Assembly (NCBI GenBank): GCA_964570205.1
Contig: CAZMXI010000026.1
Location: 1 to 36,221 of the forward strand
Length of the DNA: 36,221 nt
Origin: CAZMXI01 sp964570205
GTDB taxonomy: Bacteria > Planctomycetota > Phycisphaerae > Tepidisphaerales > Tepidisphaeraceae
Reading direction: 5' to 3'
The notes beneath the pieces are model-generated. The model saw only the letters and a list, made by a program, of their open reading frames with translations. It did no database searches and had not been told where the DNA came from. The position numbers and the translations under genes are program-made. Every line of letters starts with the position of its first letter. The stretch's first letter is position 1. Positions 15,301 to 23,765 of the stretch are shown piece by piece.

Positions 15301-18300
15301 AGCGTCTTGTCAGCGCCTTCGAGGATGTTCAGGTTCGCCAGGCTCTGCACGTGCGCCCAGTCCAGATGCGCGGACGTGGCGACCTCGACCAGGGCGCCGG
15401 AGTCCACCTGCATGCCGGTGCTGCCCAGCATGCCATCGTCGACCAGCGTAAACCGACCGGCATGCACGAGGATGGCGTTATCGCCCGTGTTGCCGTGCAG
15501 AATCGGGCTGACGGGCACGGTATCCTCGATGTGCATCGTGTCATTGCCTTCCAGCGCATCAACAACCTCGTACTCCAGATGGACAAAGCCGATCCGCCCA
15601 AAGTTGGAGCGCCAGACGGCGTAATCCGAACCGAACTCGACGACGTCGTCGCCGCCGGTGCCGATGAGGCGAAGCTTGTCGAAACTGGAGCCTCCGTCGT
15701 AGTCGATGCCATTCGCCGGCACCGGGTTGCCGTAGCGGTAATCGACCGTCAGGCTGTCGTTGCCGCCCTTGGTGTCGAAGATCAGTTTCGAGAACGACCC
15801 GACGGGCATGGCAAAGATCGGGCTGCCAACCGGCGCGGTGTTGGCGTAGATCAGGACGATCGGCGCGCCAACCGACTGCGGCGACACCATCACATAGAAA
15901 TCATCCGACTCGTTGCCGGTGACGATCGTGCCAAAAACATTGCCGAAGTCGTGGCCGCCGGAAGTCTGGCCTCCCTTCGCCTCCACCACATGGGCGTTGC
16001 CCGCGGGCGCGGTCTGCGCCCAGCCAAAGCGCTGGACCTCGCGCACGGTGTAGATGTCAGGCTCCAAGCCGGCGAACAGATAGCTGCCATCCTTGCTGGT
16101 CGTGGTGGCCGGCTCGTTGTCCTGCCAGGCGCCGTCGTGGTTCAGATCCAGGTAGATGGTCCAGCCGGCCAGTCCTGGCTCCTGAGAATCACGTACGCCG
16201 TCGCCGTCCTGGTCGTGGAACTTGGCGCCGGCGATGCCGCCCAGCAGCCTGGCGTTGCCGAAATTCCGGCCGGTTGCCGCGCTGCCGCCCTCGATGATGA
16301 CGGTATGCCCGGCGTTATCAAACGGGTAGGTCTGGTAATAGCCCGCCGGCGGCACCTCGCGGACAACGTAGGTGTCATCCTCCAACAGCGTGAAGACGTA
16401 CCAGCCCGATTCGTCAAACTGGGTAAGCGGGTTGTCGGCCATGGTGACGGTCATCGGCTCGCCGTCGTCTATTGTGCCGTCGTTGTTCGTGTCCAGGTAG
16501 ATCACGACGCCCGGCATGCCCGGCTCGCTCGAGCCCATCTCGCGGTCGGCGTTCAGGTCAAGCCACTTGCGGCCGACGATGCTGCCCATCGGCCGGTTGC
16601 CGAAGTTGGCATTTTCGACCTTGCCGCCGCTGGAAACCGCCAGCAGGCCCGGCGCGGCCGTCGGCGCATAGCCGAACTTCTGGACCTCGACGATGCGATA
16701 AGTGCCCGGCATCAGGTCGGTGAACTCATAACGGCCGCGCTCCGTGGTAGCGCTGATCTGCTGATCGCCGTTAAGGTCGATGTCCTGCGTCTCCGTTTCG
16801 GCCACCAGCTCGTTGTCGAGGTTGTAAAGCTGGATGGTCCAGGTGTTCAGCCCCACCTCGCGATCGTCGCGCACGCCGTTGGCGTTGTCGTCCAGGAATT
16901 TCTGCCCGGTGATCGATCCCCGCTTCGCGTTACCGAAGTCATAGTCGTAGTAGGTCTGGTTCTCTTCGATCGTGAGCTTGTATGAGTAGGCCGGGCCCTG
17001 CGGCAGCATGACCGGATTGCTCTTGGGCTGCGTCTGGAACCACCCGGGCTTGTATTGGGGCACCTCGACAAGGGTGTACTCGCCCGGCGCCACATCCTCG
17101 AACCAGTACAGGCCCTCTTCCGTCTCGGGATCGATCGCGCCGTTCTCATCCAGATCAACCGTCGTCGTCAGCATCGAGCTGACCAGCATGCCTTCAGAAT
17201 CAATCAGGAGAATCTCCCACGCGCGCAGGCCGGGCTCGCCGGGATCGTGCGTGCCGTTGGCGTTCAGGTCATGGTACTTCTGACCATAGACATCGCCCTT
17301 GCCGTTCTCCAGCAGCTTGGGCGGGACGAAATGCACCGGATCATCGCAGCTCGGGGCCTCGAAGCCGCCATCGTGGCCGTACGGATCAACGTAACCCAGC
17401 ACGATGTAACCGATCCCCGCCAGCGTCGTGCCGCCGTAGATGATGTCTACTTCCTGCTGGCCGCAGATATCGTCGTTGTCCGGGCCGCCTTCCATATAGT
17501 CGCTGCCCTCTTCGCCGCGCAGGATGTCGTCGCCCCACCCGCCGAACATGCGGTCGTCGCCCAGGCCGCCCAGCAGCAGGTCGCTCTGCGTACCGCCGAT
17601 GAGCGTGTCGTTGCCCTTCTGGCCGGCGATGTCGTCGAAACCCTCGCCGCCGTCGATGAAGTCGTTGTCCGTCAGGTCGCCCTGTGTTTCATCGCCGAAG
17701 CCACGGAGGATGTCGTGGCCATCGCCGCCGTAGATGATGTCATTGCCATAACCGCCGTGGATGCCATCATCGCCCGCCCCGCCGTCGGCCCAGTCGTTGC
17801 CGTCACTGAGCAGGATCAGGTCCAGGCCGCCGCCGCCCTTCACGCTGTCGTTGCCGCCGGCGCCGAACATGTGGTCGTTGCCGTCGCCGCCCTCCATCGT
17901 GTCGTTGCCGCTGCCCGTGGGGGGCGAGTTGCTGTTCTTCGGCTGGTCGTCGCCGTACATCAGGTCGTTGCCGGCGCCGCCCTGCATGAAGTCATCGCCG
18001 CCTTCGCCGTAGAGCTGATCGTCGCCCGCGCCGCCCTGGATGGTGAAGTCGCTGCCGTCGCCGCCGAAGATGATGTCATTGCCGTCGTCGCCGTAGAGCT
18101 TGTCGCGGCCGGCGTTGCCGTAGATCCAGTCCACCTCCGCACCGCCGTGAATTTCATCGTTGCCCGAGCCGCCCGAGAGCATATCCGAGCCATTGCCGCC
18201 GTAGATCGTCGCCGGCACGGTGACTTCCGGATAGACCGTGATCGAATCGGATTCCTCCTTGCCGTTGATGTATATGCCGTTGATCTGCGAGAGCGCGTAA

Positions 18301-21300
18301 TCCTGCTCGAGCCCGAAGGCCTTGACGCGAATGTAATCCGTGCCGCCATCCGAGACCTTCTCCAGCTCGACCTTGTCATCTTCATCGGTGGCGCCCGGCT
18401 GGCGCAGCGCGGCGTGTTCGCCCACGTGCACCACCAGCGTGCCCGAGCCATAGCCATCCGAGCCGTCGCTGATGTGCGCCAGCACGGGAGGCGGCAGCGG
18501 CGGGCAGGTGTAGCTGAAGTCGAAGATCGTCACATCGACCAGGTTGATCGTCTTCTCCCACAGCGTGATGAACCCGAACCAGGTGTCCAGCCCCACCTCG
18601 ACGTAGAACCGCAGGAACGCATCCAGCGACCCGCCGAAATCGAACAGGCACTCCGGCCCGCGGTTCCACTGCGCCACCAGCTCGTCCAGATAGAGCTTCC
18701 CATCCTCGTCCACGTCGTTCCAGTCGGCGGTGAGGTTCGCCGTCACGCCGCCCTCGACACCAGCCTTGGCTATGATCACGCTCAACTCTGCCCCCGCGCC
18801 GAACTCGATCGTCAGCCCCAGCTCGGGCGATTCCTTGCCATCCTTGAAGTCGCGGAAATAGAAGCCGTTCAGCAGGTTCAGGCCGTTCTCGAACGCCCGC
18901 GTGTCCAGGCCGATGCCGAAGTCGGCGAACAGCTCGAAACCGCCGAATACCTTCGCGAACAGCGGAATCGGCGGAATCAACGGCCCGAACCGCTGCTCGT
19001 AATTCATGCCGAACGACAGCCGCGGGAAGTCCCAGGTGACCAGGTCCACGCGCTGGCCGAACAGCAGGCCGATCAGCCGCAGCGGGTCCGTGAAGATCGG
19101 GAACTTGATGCCGATGTCCGATGCGCCGCGTTCCAGGTCGCTGATCGCGCCCAGGACGGTGCCGATCGGGTCGCCGGCGGCCGCCGACGCCCCGCCCGTC
19201 GGGAAGTGGCTGCGGAAATCCGACTCGGCGCTGCCGCCGCCCAGCGAGCCGGACGCCGGCGTGACGCTGGTGCCCGCGTCGCGCAGGTCGACGCCGCCGC
19301 CGAACGTGAAATCGCCGAAGTTGATGAACACCTCGCCCGTGCTCGCCCAGTCGCCGGCGACGGCGCTGAACGCGTCGATGACGCCGATCACCTGGCCGAG
19401 CATGTCGATGAAATCCACCACCGCGTCAAAATCGCCGGCGTCGGCAAAGAAGCCGATCACGTCCAGCACCGTAACCGAACCCTGCCCAAGGAACTCCGAC
19501 ACGTCGGAAATCACCGGGATTTCCGTCTGCAGGAACTCGATGATCGGCTTGATGGGCTCGAGGAAATCGTTGACCGACTCCACAATCGGCCCGATCAGGT
19601 TGCTCAGGAACGTGCCCAGCTCCAGCCGCACATCGTTCAGCGCGACGCTGGGCATCTGCCCCGTCAGCCCATCGTTGCCGAGGAATTGCCAGTGCACGAC
19701 CAGGTCCGTCGCGATCTTCGGCATGGTCTCGTCGATGCCCGGCCCGAACCCGACCTGCGCGCTGAGTTCCAGGTTGATGTCGGCGGCGCCGGTCATGGTC
19801 ACCTCGGCATCGGCCAGGAAGCCGCCGCTGCCGATCTCAGAGAGCGTCAAATGGTTGTTCGGATCGTCGATATTCAGGCCTAGTTGCCCGAACAGCCGCG
19901 TGCCCGGATCCGCGACCTCTTCGGCCTGCACCTTCAGGAAGAACATCGTCGCATCGAGTGTCGAGCCCATCGCCAGGTCGGCCTCGACCTCAATCTCGAA
20001 CTCCTTGTCGCTGTCGCTGGTGTTGGTGATCAGGTACAGCCCTTCGGTCAGACTGAAACCGATGCCCAAATCAATGTCATAATTGAGCGACAGGTCAACC
20101 GCCCCGTTGGCGGCCACCTCGAACACGAAGGCGTCCAGACCCAGGTCGAAGTCCACCGAGTGCGTCTCGCTGCCCTTGAGGCGCAGCCTCAATTCCACCC
20201 GATCCGAATCGACGCTCACGTTGATGTCGCCCGGCCCGGTCGCCATCGATCCGTCGGCCTTGGCCAGGATCGACCCGATGTTCGTGTACAGGAAGCTCTG
20301 CAGGGCGGCCTCGCCCCCCTCGATGGCAGCCTGGAGCGACGCCGTCATCGCGTGCAGATCGCCGATGAAACCCGCCGCGATGTCCAGGTCGTCGCCGATT
20401 AAAGGCAGGCTGGTCAGGATGTCCGACTCCAAGCCGTCTTCAATGAGTCCCAGCAGTTCATTAAACGCATCGATCATCGCCGCCAGGTCCAGCGTCTCGC
20501 CCGAGAGGACCGACTCGAAATCGGGCAGGCCGACGTAGAGACCGCCCAGGTTGTCCAGATCGGCGAAAACGCGGATCTCGCCCTCGTCGATCGCGATCGG
20601 CACATCCACCGACAGCCGCGCTTCCAGGATGCCGTCGATGTTGAACGACAGGGCGCTGGGCGCTTCGGCGAACGAGATCACGCCATCAGGATCGGGCGAT
20701 GGATCGTTCAGGGTCAGGCTGAGGGATGCCCCGCCAGCGCCGGGATAGATCACCTCGATGGCCGCCCCGTTGGCCGGCGCCGAGGTGAATGTGACGTTGT
20801 TCGTCGCCACCGTCACGCCCGTTTCCTGCACCGCGCCGTTGACCATCACGATGGCCAGGTCGCGCTGCGTCGCCGACAGCGCCGCCGGGAAGTTGAACAC
20901 CGTCTGGGCGCCCGTGCCCACGAAATTGGTTTGTTCCTTCTCCTTGACCGAAACCAGTCCATACTTGGGCGAAGCCCCTCCCAGCGTCACGCCGGTCACG
21001 CCGCCCACGGTCACCGTCGCCGTCAGGGGGACGGCCGTGTCGATGCTGGCGCTGGCTGTGGCGCTCGTCGTGTCGAACAGGAAAGGCGTCAGCGTTTCGA
21101 GGTTGAATCCCAGGTCCAGAGTCAGGTCAACCCCCGCCTGCACATCCAGCGATCCGCCGGTGTCCAGCTCGATCGGGATCGTCGCCCCGTCATATGAAAG
21201 GTCCAGCGGCACCGCCACAGTGTCGGAAACCGACCAGACCAGGTGCAGCTTGATGGCCCTCTGGCCACCAATGTCTTCGGTGGTCAGCGCCACCGAGCCG

Positions 21301-23765
21301 TCCGGCAGGCCGAACATGCTCTCGATCCGGTCATCAAGGCTGTTGAGCGTCGGGATCAGCCCGCTGATCGTGCCGGTCAGGTTCGTCAACGACACCACGT
21401 CCACCCCCGCAAACGTCGGCAGCAGCCGGCTCAGCTCGTTGCCGATGCTCGCCATGTCGCCGGGCAGCCCCGACAGATCCGCCTGCGCCAGCGCCACGTT
21501 GATCCGGTCGCGCAGCCGCAGCAGCTTCTCCAGGTTCGTCGCCCCCAGGTCCGTGTCGGCCGCCGCGGCCGCCACCGCCGCATCCAGCGCCGGCAGTTGC
21601 GCCTCGATGTCCGCCTTCAACCCCGCCAGATCCGTGTTCAGATCGCCAAAGTTCGTCAGGAGTTGGTTGGCGAAATCCAGCACCTCGTTGATCGACTTGT
21701 TGATGACCGGGATCTGCGCATTGAGAATCTCCAGGTCGGCCGAGCTCAGGAAGCTCACCGCCTGCTGCACCGCCTGCCACATCGACACATCGGAGAAATC
21801 GCCGAAATCGTCGAGCAAGGCCTGGAACTCGGCGTCGCCCTGCACCTGCACCGTCGTGATGTCGTTGGGCGTTCCCAGGCTGACCACCAAAGCCGGCCGG
21901 CTGGCCAGCGTGCTGGTGTTGATGCCCAGCAGCGTGTTGATGTCGGCCGATGTCGCCTCCAACGGCAGCTCGCCGCTCAGGCTCACCGTCGGCGAATCCA
22001 GCGTCAGCAGGTCCGGTTCGGGGTCTTCCGGATCGTAAGTCTCATAGGCCGGATCGACCATTTCACTGACGTACAGCCGCGAGTCGGCGTCGGGCCCGCT
22101 GCCGGGGTCCACCAGGTGAATGCCCGTGCCGATGGCGAAGTCCAGGCTGCCATCGACCACCCTCAGCCCGATGTTCGCCACCGATGCCCCCAGGTCGATG
22201 TTCGACGCCTGGATGCTGGCCGACACGCTCACGCCCGTGCTCGCGCTGATGGGGACGAAGAACCGTTTGGAGAGCGTATCCGGCACGCCGGGCGAAATCT
22301 CCGGCAGGTCATCCAGATCGAACCCTACCGACAGGTCGAAATCCACCGTCGCGGCAAAGGTCGCCTCGGCATACCCGGCGATGTTCAGCGGGCCGGCATC
22401 TTCAGTGAAATCCAGCAGGATTGTCTCGTTGAATGCCTCATTCAGGTCCAGATCCAGCAGCACCGCATTGCCCGCGGCATCATATCGCAGGTCCAACGCG
22501 CTGCTGCTCAGCCCGGTCAGGCCCGCCAGCTCGCCCGCGAGCTGCTGGAACGTGTTGAAGGTGAAGCCATCATCGTTGCTGAGCTGCGTGGCGAAATCGG
22601 TGATCATCGACGCCAGGTCGATGATGTCGCTGATCTTCTCGCCGACAAAGGGAACGCCGTCCAGGTCCAATTGCCCGGCGAAGCTGCCGAGCATCGACCC
22701 GAGCTGCATGAACAGCCCCTGCACATCGCCGGCGGTCATGTTGCCAAATCCGCTCAGTGATCCCAGATCGCCCGTGAACGACCACGCCGGCGCGCCGCCG
22801 GCGAACACATCCGGGATGCTCAGACTGATCTCGGCGCTGGGCCCCAGCGCCACGCCCGGCAGCGTCGTGCTCACCGGCAACGACACATCCAGGCTGCTCT
22901 GAACGATGTTCAGGTTCAGCCCAGCCCCCAGCGTCCCGCCCATCAATTGCGCCAGGGTCAGGTTGCCATCGCTGTCCGCCCCGGCGAACTCCACATCCAG
23001 CTCGACATCCAGGCCCATTCCGGCCGAGCCCAGGTCCAGCCCCAGCATCCCCATATTCACGCTGGCGGCCGCAAAGCCGCTGACGCCGGCCGACACCGTC
23101 GAAGAATTGATGTCCACCAGCACTTCTTCCGTGGGGATCACGCCGGCCAGAACGTACGGCATGCTGATCTCCACCGGCATGTGCAGGCTCACGCTGGTGT
23201 TGAACTCGGCTCCATCCACCTGCACAAGCGAATCCGTGTCAAAATGGGCCTCATCCTCGGTCGTGTGGGTGGCGTTCAGGACAAAGCTTATCTTGAGCGT
23301 CGGATCCGTCGGGTCGGTGTTGTCGATGGAGACGGCGGCGCTGTCCACCGTCACCGTCAAATTGCCGTCGGCGCTGGTGAAGTTGATGCCCTCCAGGGCG
23401 TTCTGCAGGTCCGTCTCCGTCGGCGCACCGGCGAATAGCGAGTTGATCGGGTTGTACAGCGCATCGGTGAACACCTGCACCATATCCAATCCCTCGCGCA
23501 GGTTCTCCCCGATCACCGGCAGCACCGTCTGCATCCGCGGGCTGTCGTAAATCGCGCTGCGCACGTCGTCCCGCAACGACGCCAGCACGCCCAGCGTCGC
23601 ATCCTCCACCGGCTGGGGGATGGCCAGATACTGCCTCGGCTCAAGCGGCTCGGCCATGAGCCGGCGCCTGCGGGGCTGCGCAACGTGGCGTGTTGATCCC
23701 TTGGAAACAAGCGAACGGCCCCGCGCACGGGACATATAACCACGGGGATCGCGCAGAAAATTCAT
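9393..23765 (-). CDS. Giant 4790-aa planctomycete surface protein
   Basis: An extracellular mosaic protein. The N-terminus has a basic stretch and the planctomycete export-type signature RRRLMAEPLEPRQYLA (33-48). Residues about 60-1840 are beta-rich with repeated GLDLG/FNLETL-type strands. Then follow: RTX-type calcium-binding nonapeptides (about 1848-2115); four SdrD B-like modules (about 2150-2610); a beta segment; a dockerin-like pair (about 2908-2985); five more SdrD B-like modules (about 2990-3535); a propeller-like segment (about 3545-3770); and a second RTX block (about 3790-4705) holding four 95-aa FENL modules. The last 90 residues (GGTTSHDAN ... DWFLGQAADT) match the conserved C-terminus of large planctomycete RTX proteins. 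GGAGG at 23770-23774 supports the start. The likely role is in the cell surface, adhesion or matrix. No catalytic domain was recognised. Confidence 0.95.
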   Translation of the reverse strand: MNFLRDPRGYMSRARGRSLVSKGSTRHVAQPRRRRLMAEPLEPRQYLAIPQPVEDATLGVLASLRDDVRSAIYDSPRMQTVLPVIGENLREGLDMVQVFTDALYNPINSLFAGAPTETDLQNALEGINFTSADGNLTVTVDSAAVSIDNTDPTDPTLKISFVLNATHTTEDEAHFDTDSLVQVDGAEFNTSVSLHMPVEISMPYVLAGVIPTEEVLVDINSSTVSAGVSGFAAASVNMGMLGLDLGSAGMGLDVELDVEFAGADSDGNLTLAQLMGGTLGAGLNLNIVQSSLDVSLPVSTTLPGVALGPSAEISLSIPDVFAGGAPAWSFTGDLGSLSGFGNMTAGDVQGLFMQLGSMLGSFAGQLDLDGVPFVGEKISDIIDLASMITDFATQLSNDDGFTFNTFQQLAGELAGLTGLSSSALDLRYDAAGNAVLLDLDLNEAFNETILLDFTEDAGPLNIAGYAEATFAATVDFDLSVGFDLDDLPEISPGVPDTLSKRFFVPISASTGVSVSASIQASNIDLGASVANIGLRVVDGSLDFAIGTGIHLVDPGSGPDADSRLYVSEMVDPAYETYDPEDPEPDLLTLDSPTVSLSGELPLEATSADINTLLGINTSTLASRPALVVSLGTPNDITTVQVQGDAEFQALLDDFGDFSDVSMWQAVQQAVSFLSSADLEILNAQIPVINKSINEVLDFANQLLTNFGDLNTDLAGLKADIEAQLPALDAAVAAAAADTDLGATNLEKLLRLRDRINVALAQADLSGLPGDMASIGNELSRLLPTFAGVDVVSLTNLTGTISGLIPTLNSLDDRIESMFGLPDGSVALTTEDIGGQRAIKLHLVWSVSDTVAVPLDLSYDGATIPIELDTGGSLDVQAGVDLTLDLGFNLETLTPFLFDTTSATASASIDTAVPLTATVTVGGVTGVTLGGASPKYGLVSVKEKEQTNFVGTGAQTVFNFPAALSATQRDLAIVMVNGAVQETGVTVATNNVTFTSAPANGAAIEVIYPGAGGASLSLTLNDPSPDPDGVISFAEAPSALSFNIDGILEARLSVDVPIAIDEGEIRVFADLDNLGGLYVGLPDFESVLSGETLDLAAMIDAFNELLGLIEDGLESDILTSLPLIGDDLDIAAGFIGDLHAMTASLQAAIEGGEAALQSFLYTNIGSILAKADGSMATGPGDINVSVDSDRVELRLRLKGSETHSVDFDLGLDAFVFEVAANGAVDLSLNYDIDLGIGFSLTEGLYLITNTSDSDKEFEIEVEADLAMGSTLDATMFFLKVQAEEVADPGTRLFGQLGLNIDDPNNHLTLSEIGSGGFLADAEVTMTGAADINLELSAQVGFGPGIDETMPKIATDLVVHWQFLGNDGLTGQMPSVALNDVRLELGTFLSNLIGPIVESVNDFLEPIKPIIEFLQTEIPVISDVSEFLGQGSVTVLDVIGFFADAGDFDAVVDFIDMLGQVIGVIDAFSAVAGDWASTGEVFINFGDFTFGGGVDLRDAGTSVTPASGSLGGGSAESDFRSHFPTGGASAAAGDPIGTVLGAISDLERGASDIGIKFPIFTDPLRLIGLLFGQRVDLVTWDFPRLSFGMNYEQRFGPLIPPIPLFAKVFGGFELFADFGIGLDTRAFENGLNLLNGFYFRDFKDGKESPELGLTIEFGAGAELSVIIAKAGVEGGVTANLTADWNDVDEDGKLYLDELVAQWNRGPECLFDFGGSLDAFLRFYVEVGLDTWFGFITLWEKTINLVDVTIFDFSYTCPPLPPPVLAHISDGSDGYGSGTLVVHVGEHAALRQPGATDEDDKVELEKVSDGGTDYIRVKAFGLEQDYALSQINGIYINGKEESDSITVYPEVTVPATIYGGNGSDMLSGGSGNDEIHGGAEVDWIYGNAGRDKLYGDDGNDIIFGGDGSDFTIQGGAGDDQLYGEGGDDFMQGGAGNDLMYGDDQPKNSNSPPTGSGNDTMEGGDGNDHMFGAGGNDSVKGGGGLDLILLSDGNDWADGGAGDDGIHGGYGNDIIYGGDGHDILRGFGDETQGDLTDNDFIDGGEGFDDIAGQKGNDTLIGGTQSDLLLGGLGDDRMFGGWGDDILRGEEGSDYMEGGPDNDDICGQQEVDIIYGGTTLAGIGYIVLGYVDPYGHDGGFEAPSCDDPVHFVPPKLLENGKGDVYGQKYHDLNANGTHDPGEPGLRAWEILLIDSEGMLVSSMLTTTVDLDENGAIDPETEEGLYWFEDVAPGEYTLVEVPQYKPGWFQTQPKSNPVMLPQGPAYSYKLTIEENQTYYDYDFGNAKRGSITGQKFLDDNANGVRDDREVGLNTWTIQLYNLDNELVAETETQDIDLNGDQQISATTERGRYEFTDLMPGTYRIVEVQKFGYAPTAAPGLLAVSSGGKVENANFGNRPMGSIVGRKWLDLNADREMGSSEPGMPGVVIYLDTNNDGTIDDGEPMTVTMADNPLTQFDESGWYVFTLLEDDTYVVREVPPAGYYQTYPFDNAGHTVIIEGGSAATGRNFGNARLLGGIAGAKFHDQDGDGVRDSQEPGLAGWTIYLDLNHDGAWQDNEPATTTSKDGSYLFAGLEPDIYTVREVQRFGWAQTAPAGNAHVVEAKGGQTSGGHDFGNVFGTIVTGNESDDFYVMVSPQSVGAPIVLIYANTAPVGSPIFAMPVGSFSKLIFDTKGGNDSLTVDYRYGNPVPANGIDYDGGSSFDKLRLIGTGGDDVVEFGSDYAVWRSNFGRIGFVHLEYEVVDALEGNDTMHIEDTVPVSPILHGNTGDNAILVHAGRFTLVDDGMLGSTGMQVDSGALVEVATSAHLDWAHVQSLANLNILEGADKTLRLGSLTYGPQWMLDLVDNTLIVDAPTTQDAHGILIALSQEIRNARHGGLWDGYGLTSSKARPPQTSKGVGIAWGADGVVPGLAPSSVMARASWDGDSNLDRKVDTADFANLAKGYVDYVHHRDDPGFETRYTKGDFTLDNAVNTSDFAMLSKGYVAYVIDRNQGGGAALALTGTISGRSWTDWNNNGVFNAGEGLAGVTVYVDLDGDGKLGRDEPSVLTVADNSSTRPDESGMYFFGQVPDGTYIVREVIPAGMKLIDPADNANTVVIKGGSDAVGQDFLHEGKGGTISGTKWLDKNGDQERSSGEPGLAGVVIFIDANNNNELDEDERWTTTAQDNPATPTVDEAGMYSFTGLPPGGYLLREIVPDGYVQTLPDGNLWQVGVEPGQTTSGWNFGNRMNPAIFGGVKFVDYDGDSVRGPNEPTMPGVTIYIDQDDDGQFDEGEPFRVTMQDNPLTDINERGWYWFDDLPAGFYIIREVVPAGYEQTGPRMGFWAVEVAAGQPISTLDFGNRPKGGEIHGIKWRDIDGDGVRDPNEPGVAGVIIYLDLNDDGKRGDGEPFVLTMQDNPDTAIDETGRYSFVDLPPDGYYIREDYTGLEELTTPEEGFYYFRLSYGQVETGVDFGNYLPPGDVRGIKWLDLDADRVRDDSEPGLPGVTIYADLNNNGKLDPGEPWTVTQADNPATPNVNEAGTYVLPDVPAGDVVIREVLPTGHGESYPGPRLVGANMEGTMFDLNMFTGAAGNARATETGIVGMTIAPVTGRAYALTKAGDLVLVDPNNNPGSTLVIGNVGQAITEGDIDFDPTTGRLYGLYGPNRELFIIDPTTAKANVVGNLAAGLGDVSAMAFDAAGTLYVYDSAARRLAVINKANAATISTTTISGDVPTGGVAGMDFDPLTQVLYVAVGNTIGASPLLFTVNKSTGAALPIGPTTGASLSALMLVDANGQLVNVYPGRGASANFGNFEAELLPDGNDTIRGGAANDRIFGDNGTGFGPLIITTGGDDWIYGDNGEDEIHGQEEDDHLFGGNENDRIWGEDGADVLAGQLGEDLLEGGFGDDTYVFGDNPILETDTINELVGEGSDTIDMSDVAASPVKFDLRIANAERATNVGVNLANGFGGDGSANMENVIGSHTRVNELFGNDAVNSLTGGTQNDSIVGNAGNDFLFGREGNDLFTLPTGGNDFVYGDAGTQDRMDYSAAPGPVFVNAGNRTATGVAGFYDVEIITGSAHDDLFIGPDVMTQWNITGPNQGTIDKPSTIQFEGFENLQGGSSIDIFTFADGQGLTGTIDGGGNIDYLDYRPYTTSVQVDLAAGTATGTGGIMNIEAAFGGQADDLLVGDANLNGFSGEGGNDTILGGDSGDVLLGGPGDDSIEGGLGNDAIRGGEGNDQILAGDGNDTVWGDAGDDTIVADLGDDSVLGGAGVDEISGGDGNDILLGEADNDVIDGGLGNDSITGGAGDDKTAGGDGDDVFIKQDADGADADEIVEVAGGGNDTLDYTQMTTGVTVNVQANAATGVTTLGGIETILGSAAADTLIGADAPNTWSIVGPDRGSLNVTLFFDGFENLVGGSDIDEFILNAGGSISGSIDGMAGADRLNYAPRAAAVAVSLGTSTATDVAAFAGIEAFIGSAAPDSLQGPNAANTWSISGANTGNVGGAGWSSFENLIGGTLSDTFVFADAAGVSGIINGGGNTDTLDYAAYTTAITVNLASGAATGTGGVLSIERFIGGSASDTLIGPNALNQWHVTGNNAGDVSGTTFFNSFENLTGNANSDWYVPSAGMGISGTFDGGGGTNTLEYIAYATAVTVNLPLNTATNVGSVLNIQYVTGGSGNDILIGNGAANRLQGAGGNDVLVGNAGVDTVNGGAGQDLLIGGTGADQLIGGTGEDILIGGTTSHDANIANLTNIIGRWSNLANSYAARITNLKTVAPTLAPAVTVFNDGVADSLSGQGDLDWFLGQAADTRDSVVGETVDLF
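9630..12400 (-). repeat. Second RTX block with four FENL modules
   Basis: Within the giant protein, GGxGxDxIxG nonapeptides (for example GGAGDDKTAGGDGDD) are interleaved with four copies of a roughly 95-aa unit. Each unit reads W-x-(I/V)-x-G...FENLxG...GxxGxxDGGG...LxYxxY...V.VxL...ATxxG...IxxxxGG. Copies lie near 11300-11590 and between about 9800 and 10700. RTX motifs bind calcium and fold into beta rolls after secretion. Confidence 0.85.
12450..13130 (-). other. Propeller-like segment of the giant protein
   Basis: About 225 residues contain repeated units of the form (D/P)xTGRxYxL...LxxVDPxx.....GNVG. Examples are APVTGRAYAL, DPTTGRLYGL, DAAGTLYVYD and DPLTQVLYVAV. This periodicity is typical of DUF4394-like or other beta-propeller domains. 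It sits between the last SdrD B-like module and the second RTX block. Confidence 0.6.
13150..14795 (-). repeat. Five SdrD B-like modules (second array)
   Basis: Five units each open with G-x-I-x-G-x-K-W-x-D-x-(D/N)-x-D-x-x-R, continue with EPGLAGVxIYxDxNxxGxxDxGEP, and end with GxYxFxxLPxGxYxIREVxPxGY and FGN. These are calcium-binding, Ig-like SdrD B-type modules that form stalks on surface proteins. They follow the dockerin pair. Confidence 0.88.
14810..15040 (-). other. Dockerin-like pair in the giant protein
   Basis: Two copies of a calcium-loop-plus-helix motif are present: DGDSNLDRKVDTADFANLAK and GDFTLDNAVNTSDFAMLSK, each followed by GYVxYV. The first copy keeps the D-x-N-x-D-x-x-V-x-x-x-D spacing of type I dockerins. 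Such motifs bind cohesins in clostridia; in planctomycete surface proteins the partner is unknown. Confidence 0.75.
15930..17306 (-). repeat. Four SdrD B-like modules (first array)
   Basis: Four modules begin VYGQKYHDLNANG, ITGQKFLDDNANG, IVGRKWLDLNADR and IAGAKFHDQDGDG. Each continues with EPGL/EVGL and closes with a REV or VEV strand and FGN. They separate the first RTX block from the segment that precedes the dockerin pair. Confidence 0.88.
17420..18220 (-). repeat. First RTX calcium-binding repeat block
   Basis: About 265 residues of GGxGxDxLxG-type nonapeptides (GGNGSDMLSG, GGDGNDHMFG, GGWGDDILRG and others). The block should form a calcium-bound beta roll. It contains one insertion (QPKNSNSPPTGS) that interrupts the repeat phase. 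Confidence 0.9.

Noticed and set aside
9381..23550. Many long plus-strand open frames of 100-940 aa opposite the giant gene
   Set aside because: They are antisense shadows caused by high GC and the regular repeats of the giant gene. Their compositions are mirror images of the sense repeats and none has a recognisable domain.
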